From contig NC_073313.1 of the NCBI RefSeq assembly GCF_027595985.1, positions 100,923,552 to 100,987,551 on the forward strand: a stretch of 64,000 nt of DNA. The letters run 5' to 3'. Origin of the DNA: Sorex araneus (taxonomy: Eukaryota > Chordata > Mammalia > Eulipotyphla > Soricidae). A program made the position numbers and the translations under genes. Positions 1-11,017 of the stretch are shown one piece after another (position 1 is the first letter of the stretch; each line of letters starts with the position of its first letter). The notes beneath the pieces are model-generated. The model did no database searches. It saw only the letters and a list, made by a program, of their open reading frames with translations, and was not told the origin of the DNA.

Positions 1-1270
1 ATAAACAAATGGAACTATCTTAAACTAAGAAGCTTCTGACCCTCTAAAGAAACTGTGACCAGAATACAAAGACAGTCTACAGAATGGGAAAAGATATTCA
101 CCCAATACCCTTTTGATAAGGGGTTAATATCAAGGATACACAAGGCACTGGTTGAAGTCTACAAGAAGAAAATATCCAACCCCATCAGAAAATGGGGTGA
201 TAAAATGAATATAAACTTTCTAAAAGAAGAAAAGAAAATGGCCAAAAAAGATTTTCTTTTCCATGGTAACGTGAAAAAATGCTATTCACCACTAATCATC
301 AGAGAGATGCAGATCAAAAAAAAAATGAACTATCACCTCACATCACAGAAACTGGCACACATCCAAAAGAACAAAAGCAACCTGTGTTGGTGTGGATATG
401 GGGAGAAGGGAACTCTCCTTCACTGCTGTGGGAATACTGACTGGTCCAACCTTTTTGGAAAACAATATGGACGATTCTCAAAAAGCTAGAAATTGAACTC
501 CTATTTGACCCAGCAATACCACTTCTTGGGAATATATCCCGGAGATGCAAAAAAGTACAGTAGAAATTACATCTACACTTGTATTGTTATTGCAGCACTA
601 TTTATTATAGCCATAATCTGGAAAAAACCCAAGTGCTCTAAATTAGATGACTGGTTGAAGAAACTTTGGTATGTCTACTAAATGGAATACTATGCAAATG
701 TTAAAAAAAGATGAAGTCATGAAATTTGCATATAAGTGGATCGACATGGAGAGTATCATGCTAAGTGAAATTAATCAGAAAGAGAGGGACAGACATAGAA
801 TAACTGCACTCATTTGTGGAATACAATGTAACATAATAGGAGACAAACACCTATGGTTTTTATTAGAGATAAGGGTCAGGAGGATGGTTCTCCAGCTTGG
901 AAGCTGATCTCATGTGCTGAGCAAAAAGGCAGCTTGGATAGTGAAGGGAACACCAAGTAAATGATGGTTGGAGGGTTCACTCAGGATGGGAGATGCATGC
1001 TGAAAGTAGACTATGCACTAAACATGATGGCTGCTTAGTACCTGTATTACAAACCATAACACCCTAAAGGAGAGAGAGAATAAGAAGGAATGTGCCTGCC
1101 ACAAATGCAGAGGGTGGTAAGGGGATGGGGGTGGCAGGATGATACTGGGAAATTTGGTGGTGGGGAATGGGCACTAGTGGAGGGAAGGGTACTCGATCAT
1201 TCTATGACTGAAACATAATCACAACAGGTTGTAAGTCTATAAATATATTTCACGTTGATTCATTAAAAAA
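1..1270 (+). mobile_element. L1 3' part, 5' end outside window
   Basis: The end of an L1 ORF2 followed by its 3' UTR. An open stretch at 55-489 carries the conserved C-terminal block ([33 protein letters not shown]), including the Cys-rich motif. The frame is then broken: 493-681 and 671-907 continue the ORF2 end (MEYYA-like and [12 protein letters not shown] blocks) in other frames. The 3' UTR (about 840-1270) has the G-rich stretch and the 'gggcactagtggaggg' block shared with the other L1 tails here, and ends in an A-rich run. Dead copy. The start and one TSD lie outside the window. Confidence 0.9.
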
Positions 1271-1780
1271 GTGTAGATTGATACAAGTCATTCCAGGGAA
1301 AGATGCAAGGATCCTGACCCCAGATTCACTGAGAGCTTTTAACAAACTAAAATGAAGATTGGCATGTCAAGGTCAGAAGGACAAAGAGGTAAGTTAGGTT
1401 TCAGTGTGAAGTGTCTCTTTTCTCACTGATCTTAAGAGTGTGCCTTTTCCTGGAAAAATATCAGCTGAAGGGAGAAGTTATAGAAATGGAGTCGGAATCC
1501 TTCACGCAAAAGGTTTTGAAATAGGGTACCACTAAACACACAGAGAGATAAAGGCACTCTAGAGTAGCTCTCAAACTAACACACAGCACTCTGATGAAAC
1601 CACTCATTTATAGCAGAATTTTCCTACTGAAAAAAAATCATTATGACATTAATTCTCTTTGAGAAAGAATAAGAGTCATTCAGAAGCTCAGAGGAATATC
1701 ATGAAATTCTGGGAATAAAGTCCATTGAAAATATTTTCTCTGCAGAAAATCACATCATATCTGAACAGTGTTCTTAAAAG
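1271..1780. other. Unassigned sequence between repeats
   Basis: About 500 bp of AT-rich sequence in which I recognise neither a repeat nor a coding exon. Confidence 0.6.
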
Positions 1781-3220
1781 ATAAAAGGCTCACCCATTTC
1801 TCCGCGCCCGCACCCCCAGAATGACTGACGAAGAGGAGGAAGCTGCTTGGGACACCAGCAGCCCACCAGCAGCCTGCAGTATGTGACTTGAGAGTTTCCG
1901 CCAGGTCCCCCGAGCGGGGGACCGGCGTTTCTCTTTTTTTTTTTTCTTTAATCTCTCTCTCTTTCCCTCAACTTCTCCGGGGCACAGCACAGCATCTACC
2001 CCACTTCTCTGAGCACAAAATGGAGAGACGCACCCAAATGCGCGGCGCGGCTGGCGGGGGATCGAGGGCGGGGAAGTACGGGTCTCCGCCCACATCGGAC
2101 ACTTAAAGAGAGTGCAGCCACGTGGGCTTTCCCATTTCTCCGCGCCCGCACCCCCAGAATGACTGACGAAGAGGAAGGAGCTGCTTGGGACACCAGCAGC
2201 CCACCAGCAACCTGCAGTATGTGACTTGAGAGTTTCCGCCAGGTCCCCCGTGCGGAAATCTCTCTCTCTCTCCTTCAACTTTTTCCCTGGACTTTAGACA
2301 GAAACCCAAAACCGCGCGGCCGCTGCCGCGGCCGCGCAACCTAATGTCATCTTAGTATCAGCAATATGTAATGGTTCCTTCTTAATGGGTCGGACTTTTG
2401 TGGGTGATCCTAACAAGAATAGTAAGTATTTTGTTGAAATATTGAAGGCAATCAAAATGGTAGCCATCTCTCTGACTGAACTAAGCTATATCCCCACGCC
2501 GGCTGAGAAGAAATATCCTTCTTTCTCGGGAAGAAACGTGGTGTGGTGTCAAACATAGTGTGATGTCCATTAAGCAAACAGACCTGGTGGCGTGGGGATG
2601 GGAAATAAGGGGAAAAATTAGGTACATGGACCAGCGGGACGCTGGTGGTATCTCGAGCCGGAGCCGATATCAGCGCAAGACCTTTGGTTCCAGAAACTGC
2701 TTGCAGACACTCTACTAGACTATCAACTAAGCCAGAGCCCCACGCCGGCTGATGACGGGAAATTACCATCCTCTTCGGTTTTTTTCCCTTTGTCAGACAG
2801 CGTGGCGATTACTAAACAGGCGTGAACTCGGTGGCGCGGGACAAGGGGGAAAAAGAAAAGTTATGTAACAAACAGCAGGACTTAATATCTCTATATTCTT
2901 AGTAATGGAGAACTATCAAATGCCTCATTGGCAATAGGACTGTCTTTTTCTTTTTGGGGGGAAACCCCAGCAACGGTAGTGAGTTGTGTGTTGAAACATG
3001 GAATGTAATCGAGATAAGCGCGAATGAAGTGAAACTTATCACGTACAAGGGTGGGGACTAGGGAGGTGGGAGGGGGCGGCAGATATACTGGGGGGGTTGG
3101 TGATGGAAGATGGGCACTGGGGAAGGGAAGGGTGTTTGAATATTGTATAACTGACATAATCCTGAGAACTTTGTAACCCTCCACTTGGTGATTCAATAAA
3201 AAAAAAAAATAAAAGGCTCA
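1781..3220 (+). mobile_element. L1-tailed non-autonomous retroposon with tandem 5' units
   Basis: The insertion lies between two copies of ATAAAAGGCTCA (1781-1792 and 3209-3220). The 5' site reads TTCTT/AAAAGATA, which suits L1 endonuclease. The 5' half is GC- and CpG-rich. The 3' end has the pattern of the L1 tails in this window: a G-rich run, a 'gggcactgggga' block, then a 'ggtgattcaataaa' end and poly(A). No long reading frame is present, so it is non-autonomous. Relatives lie at 11.0-12.2, 30.4-31.4, 46.36-47.0 and 58.05-58.8 kb, plus tail fragments at 19.7 and 62.7 kb. I do not know a name for the family. An internally deleted L1 is the main alternative. Confidence 0.75.
1793..2260 (+). 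repeat. Tandem 5' units of about 336 bp
   Basis: The sequence at 1793-1918 recurs almost unchanged at 2129-2254 (landmarks: CCGCGCCCGCACCCCCAGAA, then a gacgaagagga block and a 'gagagtttccgccaggtccccc' block). The offset is 336 bp. The first unit is complete and the second is followed by the body of the element. The arrangement resembles promoter monomers of rodent L1. A promoter role is inferred, not shown. Confidence 0.8.
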
Positions 3221-3427
3221 ATATTCATTACCATGAAATCTAATCTCTCATTCACTGGGTTATTTGGCACTGACCACAGTTCATTCCAATAAAAAGCAGT
3301 ATTGAAAATAACGTTTGCCATTAGCTTTGTCCTAAAATATGAGAAGAGATAATGTTCAGTGATGCAAATGTTTTGTTTTTAACTGTCAACAATACATTAA
3401 GTAAAAACTATTATTATATCGTTATTA

Positions 3428-3500
3428 TATTATATATATAATTTGATCATTATATGTGTATATATGTATATATATACATATATATACATATATATATATT
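3428..3500. repeat. AT/ATGT microsatellite
   Basis: A run of TA, ATAT and TATG/TACA units that ends directly at the next retroposon. Confidence 0.85.
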
Positions 3501-4255
3501 ATCCAAGATGGCGCCAATGCCACCCAAACCTCTCCCGCACGCGACCCAACACACCAAGCAGGGAACTCTGCGTGTGACCCCTGCTGCACATCACTGGGTG
3601 TTTTGTAAGATTCGAATGGAGTGGCCTCGGCAGGGCACAGAGGGACTGTGGCCGGGCCCAATTGCAGTGCCATCAGGCATGGAGCCGTGGCAGCGGTGCA
3701 CACAGTGGTGCACACAGTGGCTCACCGGGTGGCCTGGGTCTCGGCATGAGTGTTCGACCTGGTACAGACCCTTCACGACAGGGTCCTTCTCTGTTAGCTG
3801 CTCAACAGCCTCCGGGCGCATTCTAGCAATCTCACTGAGATCAACCTGAGGCCGTAGATATCCCAGGTGCTGCCCAGAAATGCAGATAGTGCATGTTTGT
3901 CAGCATGCGAATTGTTACAACATGCCTGCCAATCAAAAGCTTGCTTTCGGTAGCCTGGGAACAACACCCATAAGGAGGATTAGAGGCCTGCTCAAAAGCC
4001 TCCATCCCTCTGGAGAGGCCAGCCAGCTACCGGGGATATCCCGCCCACACTGCAGCACTTAGCAAGTTACCCGTGATGTATTTGATATGCCAAAAACAGT
4101 AGCAGTAACAACAATAAAGTGTTCTTCGTATTCCTGGAGTGAGCAGACGCTTTTGGGCTGCACTGGCACAAGACAGGGATGGATGAAGACACTACTGGTG
4201 CCCACTTGAGCAATCGATGAGCAATGGGATGATAGTAATAGTGATAGTGATTATA
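3501..4255 (+). mobile_element. RTE-tailed non-autonomous element, long head
   Basis: Starts with 'atccaagatggcgcc' and runs through a GC-rich head of about 500 bp that I see nowhere else in the window. It then has the 'gatatgccaaaaacagta' body also found in the long SINE at 23.2 kb. The last 75 bp (4181-4254) match the tail of the RTE at 45.2 kb: a TAC TGG TGC CCA CTT GAG CAA block followed by a short gatagt/gatag repeat without poly(A). Mobilisation by RTE is inferred from this tail. No clear TSD because the left flank is a microsatellite. Confidence 0.6.
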
Positions 4256-4624
4256 CCCATTTTGTAGATAAGAAAATGAACCTTCAGAGATTAGTGAATT
4301 TACAATTCTCATATAGCTAGTCAGACTCCTTAAATACTTAAATCTTAAAAGAAACTCCCAGTCGTTATTTCCCAGTAGTATTCTCTTTATTCTGAGAATT
4401 CTTACCATTAAATAAATAAAATGATTTTGCTTTATGTAATTCTTTCCTTGCTAGTACATTTTTACTGTACTGGAATGAAATGTTGTGAAGGGAAACATTT
4501 TGTTAAATTCATCAGTATTGTTACTCATAGTTAATACAGTTGCAGACATGTAGTAGTTGCCTATCCAGATTTAGTGAACAAATGACAAACTGGAAAAGGC
4601 AAAACTCCACCCCATATCCAAGCA
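4256..4624. other. Unassigned sequence
   Basis: About 370 bp without recognisable repeat or coding content. Confidence 0.5.
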
Positions 4625-4911
4625 CCACCAAAAGCTCAAAATACACTGTTTTTTGATGCTAGGGTTTGAACCAAGGGCCTAACATTTACAAAAAATTTCT
4701 GAGCAACATTTCCAGTCCAAAGCCTCAAATCTCTCTCTTATTTGTTCTTAATATGGGGCCATACTGAGTGGTGCTTAGAGCTTACTCCTGTTTCAATTCT
4801 CAGGGATTACTCCTAAAAGTGCTCTGGGGACTATATATGGTGCCAAGCATGGAACTCTGGGTGGCCTTATGCAAGAAAAGTACTTAAACTTCTGTATTAT
4901 CCCTCTAGCCC
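4625..4911 (-). mobile_element. Old SOR-type SINE pieces
   Basis: Two minus-strand fragments. 4640-4715 is a decayed tRNA-like head. 4745-4911 is a nearly whole but diverged short SINE (ending in the reverse complement of the 'gggctagagggataatac' start). Both are clearly older than the copies at 28.2 or 42.9 kb. Confidence 0.65.
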
Positions 4912-5091
4912 ATGAAATTATTTTGACTTCTCTATATTGCTGATTTCTTTCTGTACATTTTTTCTATTCAATAGGTCTAAAAATAGAAAGTTATAGCTCT
5001 TCATTCTTTTTTATGCTGACTCTCAGTAATGAAAGGAAGATTAATTAATCAATGGAGGCATTTTCTTGACTAAATTTAACCTTAAAAAAAC

Positions 5092-5700
5092 CTTTTGTAT
5101 TTCACTCAAAATGATACTTTCCATGTTGATCCATTTATATGCAAATTTCATGACTTCATCTTTTCTGACAGCTGCATAGTATTCCATTGTGTAGATATTC
5201 CAAAGTTTCTTAACCAGTCATCTGTTAAAGATCACACTCATATGTGGAATATAAAGTAGCAAAATGGAACACTAACACCCAAGAGTAGTAGAGATAAGAA
5301 CCAGGAGGTCTGCCCCACAGCTTGGAAACTGGCCTCACATGCTGGGGGGAAAGGCAGCAGAGACAGAGAAGGGAACACCTAGTAGAGAATATTGGGAGGA
5401 TCCACTCAGGTTGAAAACTTCATACCAAAAGTAGACTATAGACAAAACATGATGGCCACTCAATACCTCTATTGCAAACTACAACATACAGCAGGAGAGA
5501 GAACAAATGGGAATTCCCTGCTGCAGAGGCAGGATGGGGTGGTGGGGGTTGGAATGGGGATGATGGGAGGGATACTGGGATCATTGGTGGAGGAGAATGG
5601 GCACTGGTGGATGGATGTAAACCAAATACAAACATGAAAGTTCATAAGATTGTAACTGTACCCCACAGTGATTCACTAATAAAAAATTTAAAATAAATAA
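5092..5700 (+). mobile_element. 5'-inverted (twin-primed) L1 3' end
   Basis: 5228-5700 is an L1 3' end in plus orientation, ending with 'gtgattcactaataaaaaattt'. The adjoining 5092-5220 is the ORF2 end in minus orientation. In the unrearranged L1 the inverted piece ends about 30 nt before the upright piece begins. That is the outcome expected of twin priming during reverse transcription. Flanking A-rich sequences could be a poor TSD but I cannot define it. Confidence 0.8.
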
Positions 5701-6526
5701 AAAAATTTTGCAAAAACAAATCTGAGAAATATGGATATAGCAAATAAGCAATTGAAAAACTGACAATCTGCAACATGGTAAATTTGAACTCTTTGGGGAT
5801 TTTGTCTGTTATGGTTACTATTTTCTTTGTTATTGGAGGTGGGACATAAGAAAAAAATATTTTTCATTCTTATCAGCAGGTGGCAGCATTTTTGGCAGAT
5901 TGGCAATCAGCTAAATAGGCATGTGTGGTTCATATACCAAGATAAAAAGTCTCGAAAAAGTCATAGTTCCTAAGTTCACCTTTCTTAGAATATTGTCAAC
6001 TTCTAATTAAAATGCAAGTTGAAATATAATCTGTTGAAGATAATGTCAGTAAAGAAGAAGTACACCCATCAATTGCACCCATCAACTGTGTTATCTGTTC
6101 TAAGGAGTCTGATATGACTTTACACATTCTTTACTACCCATTGTAGTATCAATAAGACATAACGGACATTCATGGTTTTATTTTTGGAGGACCCAAGCCA
6201 TATGGGAGCTCAGGAATTACTTTGTCTCAGCGTTTGGTGATTTAACTGTCACATACTTCCTATGAGGTCCTTTTACTTTGTGGAGGGTGTCTAGAAGGTC
6301 CCAGGGAAAATATGTAAAACAAGATTGAGACTGGATTTGAATCCTCGTTGTGGCATTTGCCCCACTTTTTCTGCAGAATAGTCTTCATATGACTGGTTCT
6401 ATGAGAGATTGCCATTTATTAATCTGTCATTTCAAATTGTTTGAAAACAATTTGAGAACATATATTAAGTTTTGATTGCTTTTCTTGTTTCCATTTTATA
6501 GCACAGAACTGGATATAAATTCTCAA
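5701..6526. other. Unassigned sequence
   Basis: No repeat or gene recognised. 6105-6129 contains a 25-mer that recurs with one base missing inside the SINE at 6.5 kb. Confidence 0.5.
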
Positions 6527-6766
6527 TAAAAGTGTTCACTGGGGGTCTGGAGCTATAATATGATATGAGTCTGATATGACTTACACATTCAGACTCATAT
6601 GAGGTGAGTAGGGTGTTTACCTTGCATGCGGCTGACCAGGTTCAGTCCCCAGAATCCCATATGGTACCCCAAGCACCACCAGGAGTAATTCTTGAGTACA
6701 GAGCTAAGAGTAACCCCTGAGCATTGCTGGGTATGACCCAAAAAGCAAATTAAAAAGTGTTCATTG
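6527..6766 (+). mobile_element. SOR-type SINE with internal filler and palindrome
   Basis: A short A-tailed SINE flanked by an imperfect TSD (aaaagtgttcactgg at 6527, aaaagtgttcattgg at the 3' side). The SINE begins at about 6542. Its head is interrupted near the A box by about 40 bp (6561-6602) that is foreign to the family and forms an inverted repeat. The B box and the body (catcccatatggtacccc, gagcaccaccaggagtaatt) follow normally. Confidence 0.75.
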
Positions 6767-8096
6767 GATGCTTGGTGGTACTGTCCTGAGTGTTAAGTAC
6801 TTTGTTAGACTTTATAAATTGTTGATAGGTATATATGATTCAATGCTATTTGTAGAACATAGGTGAACAGATTTCAAAAATTCAGTGTATAATATGCACA
6901 GATATTTTGTTTTATTTGAACAATTATGTATTTGTTCATCATTGAGAGCCTGGAAGGATGTACTGATATTTGCATAATCAATATAATGGAAACCAACATT
7001 TTCCTAAACTCTGGTGGTACAATTTAGAGATACAGTGCCTGCTTTTTTAGGAGCTGAGATGCAAGACATGACCATGCAATTGCGAATAATAATACAACTG
7101 ACCATATATTCTAAGCTCTCATTATATAAGGATAAAGAGGGAAAATATAGACAATAGTTAAAACAATAGCCAAGATGTTCTTTGAAAGTTTATAAACATT
7201 CTGGCTATTTGAAACCTCACAGAAAATAAAGTAAATTTTACTTTTATTGGAATGTTTGTTGTTATAGAAACATAGCAATGCTGTGTGCTATGTGCTGAAT
7301 GTTCACAACTCAAATATCTTCAACGCATAAATTAGCCCCAAGGGAACTAAAAAGCTAATGTTTTTTTAGAAAAATTCTTTGCTGAATCAGTTATTTTTTC
7401 CATGTGCTAACAATAGGTAAATGAACATACTATGAATAGTTTAGTAAAGTGATTGTGATTTTAGTTTTCATAGTTAATTTTAGCCTAAGCTGGCTAAAAT
7501 GAAGTAAAACACCCTAAAATCAAAACCATACTTTGAATAAAAGCAATTGTTTGACTATTTGTATGAACTACTTACAGAAGAATCATGGTTCTGAAAGCAA
7601 ATAAAACTGTATTTTCAAGATAACAGTAACTCATTTTTACTTTTTTCAAATTCCATATATAGACTAGAAATTTTTAAATAAAAGTCAGAAAGAAATGGTA
7701 ATTCCATTAAGTGATTTAAAAAATATAAACTGGGTTAAGGGAATCAAAATGATAAGCTAGATATACTTCACCTTTAAGTGGACATCACCACTTTCGTCAA
7801 AGGGAGGAAAAATGTACGGATTATATTTGCAAATAACATTTGGAGGTGATTAATGCCCAACTTATTTGCCATTGTAAGGAATGTACTTATTTCCCTCCCC
7901 CAGTTCCCATTGTGTTTACCTCAGGGTCTTATCCAAGATGCATTTATTTTTCTGTCAGTATTTCTTATGAGTAGCCAACTCACTCTTTAATCCTAAAATA
8001 TTAACTACATTCCCAATTGCTATTTCCAATATTTGAGGTGTATGGTCCATTTCCTAAATCCTTATAAATTTAGCTTATAAAATTTAATTAATTTTT
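6767..8096. other. Unassigned AT-rich sequence
   Basis: About 1.3 kb with no repeat family or open coding frame that I recognise. Confidence 0.55.
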
Positions 8097-8672
8097 AGAG
8101 AGTCTCTTGCCCGCACGCCTAGCTGTCTTCCCCAGAGCCCCTCAGAGGGGATGGGCTCCAGCTTCCCTCCCTACCCCGAGTAGAGCTCCCGGCGGCCGAA
8201 GACCACTGGAACCTAGCTACAAGCATGCTTGAGGCCCCTCTCCACACGTTTGGATGGGCCACACGCATGAAGGTACCGGCAGAGGAGCCCAGGTGTGTGT
8301 AATCCCATCAATGGCCAACATCCAGAGACTTAAAAGCGAGCTCTCAGAAGCACGCAGCCCCAAAGTGGCCACACAATATCTTGTAGCCAACTTCTCCCTC
8401 TAGAAGAAACTGGCTTCTGAGAGTTTCCTGCCCACATGGGACAGCCTTGCAAGCTTCCCATGGTGTATTCATATGCTAAATCCAGTAACAAGTTGGATCC
8501 CATTCCCCTGACCCTGAAAGAGCCTCCAGTGCGACATCATTGGGAGGGCCGAGTCGAGAGAGACTTCTAAGATCTCAGGGAAAGGACAAATGGAGAGGTT
8601 ACTGAACCCGCTCGAGAAATCGATGATTAACGGGATTTCGTGATTTTGTGATTTTGTGATTCGTGAATTAAT
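8097..8672 (+). mobile_element. RTE-tailed non-autonomous element, copy A
   Basis: Begins 'agtctcttgcccgcacgcct', with a GC-rich head, then a body containing 'tgtaatcccatcaatggcca' and a 'ccttgcaagcttcccatggtgtattc' block. It ends with an RTE-like tail (8584-8672: gga-caa-atg-gag block, 'cccgctcgagaaatcgatga') and a TGATTTTG simple repeat instead of poly(A). The same family occurs at 39.0 and, in minus orientation, at 57.3 kb. No long frame. Possible TSD aattaat is too short to be sure. Confidence 0.7.
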
Positions 8673-8834
8673 GTTTCTATGTAAAAAGCTTATGCCAGCA
8701 TTGCTTCAAATTTCTATGTGAGGCCAAAACCCAGACAATTTTATGATGGGATAATTGTTTTGAATTTTATAAAGGTCTTTTCTGAGGGTTGCCTTGCATC
8801 AAACTGACCCATCTTAAATATCCTGCACCTCCTG

Positions 8835-8925
8835 TGATTTCTGGGCCCACCATGAATGTTACTTGAGCACTGAGCCAGAAGTTAACCCTAAGCATAGCCA
8901 GGTGTGTCCACAGAAGAAAAAAAAG
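8835..8925 (+). mobile_element. SINE 3' fragment
   Basis: The block 'cttgagcactgagccagaag...agcatagccaggtgtgtcc' followed by an A-rich run matches the 3' half of the short SINE. The head is missing or unrecognisable. Confidence 0.5.
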
Positions 8926-9409
8926 GTCTTTCCTGTATCATGACTTTAGTTAGGAACAGTAAATCTGATGATCATCTGTGTTCCTTTTCATTCAAGTCTG
9001 GAACAAAACGCAATAATGCTAGGAATATTTTTCTTGCCAATCACCTCTTCAAGCACACTAACCACCTTTTCCATAGACATAGTGACCATTCATCCCACAA
9101 TATTATTGTTTCTGGGACAAGTACTAGGATTTATACCCAGCTGCTGTACATGCAAAATATGTCCTCTATTTCTGAACCTCTTCAATATTATTCTTTTATT
9201 GATATTTCTTGGAATTTTAGTAAAGTTCTAATTTTAATGATGTGACTTATATATACTTTTAAATTCTGCATCATAGTATATTTTTGAATAACAAGCTCTG
9301 GCATCAAACTTTCAGGATTTGATAAGATTATAAACATGAAAATTTTTACATGTAGATAGTATTTAGCATGAAATTGGTTAACTGTGCTATAAAATTTTAG
9401 TTGTCTCTC
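8926..9409. other. Unassigned sequence with short open frames
   Basis: Two overlapping frames of 113 and 87 codons are open on the plus strand. Their products show no family I recognise; the 87-residue one is hydrophobic but starts in AT-rich DNA without any gene context. I regard them as chance. Confidence 0.5.
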
Positions 9410-10670
9410 TACAATCCCAGGTGAGGTTTAGTTCCTCCAGCTGACACCACTGGGCCTAATCCAGAACTGAAGTCAGAGCCACTCCCTTCAAGTTTCCAGC
9501 TGCTTTCACACCCAACCTGCAACATATAAATGGGCCCACACTACAGTTCCTGAGGCACAAGCAGCTGCAGGACAGATCTCCTCAACAAATCTACATGTTG
9601 GTCTTGGCTATTTTTCCTGTCATTTGTTAACCATAGGCATAGAAGAAAGAGAGAAACCCTGACTAATCTCTGCATCTCCCTGAGGGATGAGGGGAGGGCT
9701 AACTACAAAGATAGCCCGACACTAGCAAACCAATGGGGAAAACATGAGATGCCCACCAAGTTCAATGAGTGAAGACAGTATCACCAAAAACATAAACACC
9801 AGTAAATCTTCACAATGTCCTTAGTGACACCATGATGAGGATGCTCAATGAGCTCAAACAAAAATCGCACAGGTAGTCAGCAAAGCACAAGGAAGTATAA
9901 AAGCTGAAATGAAAAAGACCTACTCAAATAAGAAATAACAGAAATGAAAAGCAAAGGAGATGATTTTAAAACCTTAAAAGAAGCTCTGAATAGGAGAATA
10001 ACAGCAGCTGAGCAAAAGGTCAAGGAGATCCAAAATGGGAAAGATAAAAGTGCTAAGAAAGAAAAATCAAGGTCTTTTAAAATCAAAGGGAAGAAGAAAC
10101 TGCTAGGAAACAGCAGAAGGTGGAAAATAGTTGGAAAAGAAATGAAGAGCATATCAGATATCTATGGGTGGATTCAGGAGGAACAATATAATAATCATAG
10201 GAGTCCCTGAAGAACAGGAATACAAATGTTACAAAGAAACAATTCTATAGAACTCATCAATAAGAATTTCCCAGACTTGAGGAATAAAGGCACTGAGAGT
10301 TGAGAGGTCCAAAGGGTCTCAAAAAAAAAAAACAGGGAAAACCCCAATACATGTTGTACTCAATATGACAAAATCCAAAGAAAGAATACTGAAAGCAGCA
10401 AGATCAAAAAGGGAACTTACATATGAAGTTCAGCAGCAGATCCATTAAGTGAGATTTAATAAGCCAGAAGAATATGGAAGTATATAGTATAAAAACTCAA
10501 TAAATGAATACTCATATAGTATGAAAAATCACCATGAATACTCTATCCAGCTACATTATCATTAGAATTTGAAGGAATGATACAAAGTTCATGGAAAGGG
10601 AACAGCTTAAGGAATTCATAGCACTGAACCCAGTTTTGCAAGAAACACTATAAAAGCTTCTCTAAAACTC
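9410..10670 (+). mobile_element. Old L1 / HAL1-like element (5' UTR and ORF1 remnant)
   Basis: From about 9890 the sequence encodes a broken L1 ORF1: a Lys/Glu-rich helical stretch, then 'IIIIGVPEEQE' (near 10190-10220) and an 'RKARSKRELTYE'-like block near 10390-10430, typical of the ORF1 RNA-binding domain. It then passes to 'aggaattcatagcactgaacccagttttgcaagaaacactataaaag', the kind of 3' end I associate with HAL1 half-LINEs, without any ORF2. The 9410-9870 part could be its 5' UTR. Several stops and frameshifts; an ancient copy. Plain L1 deletion is the alternative. Confidence 0.6.
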
Positions 10671-10768
10671 AGGATAAATTTCTCAGTTTGTGGCATTGAG
10701 TGTGTAACTCATTCATGGTGCATATGGTTGTCCTCTATTATATTTAAAAGGTGTTTTTACTCCTAGCT

Positions 10769-11017
10769 TAAAAGGGATTTTATGCATTTTCTTTTTATTA
10801 TGGTGAGTGTCACGTTATGCTCCCTTCTAGGAGAGAACATGTGATCTGGATGGTGGTCGATGAAGAGATTATCTGGAGCCAGCCAGAGGTGGCTTATGAT
10901 TGTGACTGCTAAGTTGCTGGAGACAGGGGGTATGGGCAGAGGATCTCTATTCCCAGTCCCATTGAACCCAGAATTCTCAGTCACAAAGTCCCGCATAACT
11001 GGATTTTATGCATTTTC
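10769..11017 (-). mobile_element. Small retroposon of about 213 bp with TSD
   Basis: 10786-10998 lies between two copies of GGATTTTATGCATTTTC (10769-10785 and 11001-11017). On the minus strand it starts near 'atgcgggactttgtgactga' and ends in 'cataataaaaag', so it has an A-rich 3' end. Parts ('tgcgggac', 'agcaacttagcagtcaca') resemble the head of the RTE-tailed element at 39.2 kb. The second TSD copy was later used again by the neighbouring insertion. Confidence 0.65.

Noticed and set aside
1790..2278. Several open frames in the GC-rich repeat at 1.8-2.3 kb
   Set aside because: Open in several frames and both strands because of GC-rich tandem units; the element is non-coding.
8904..9245. 113-codon and overlapping hydrophobic 87-codon open frames on the plus strand
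   Set aside because: No family recognised, AT-rich context, no splice or promoter context; overlapping frames are both open by chance.
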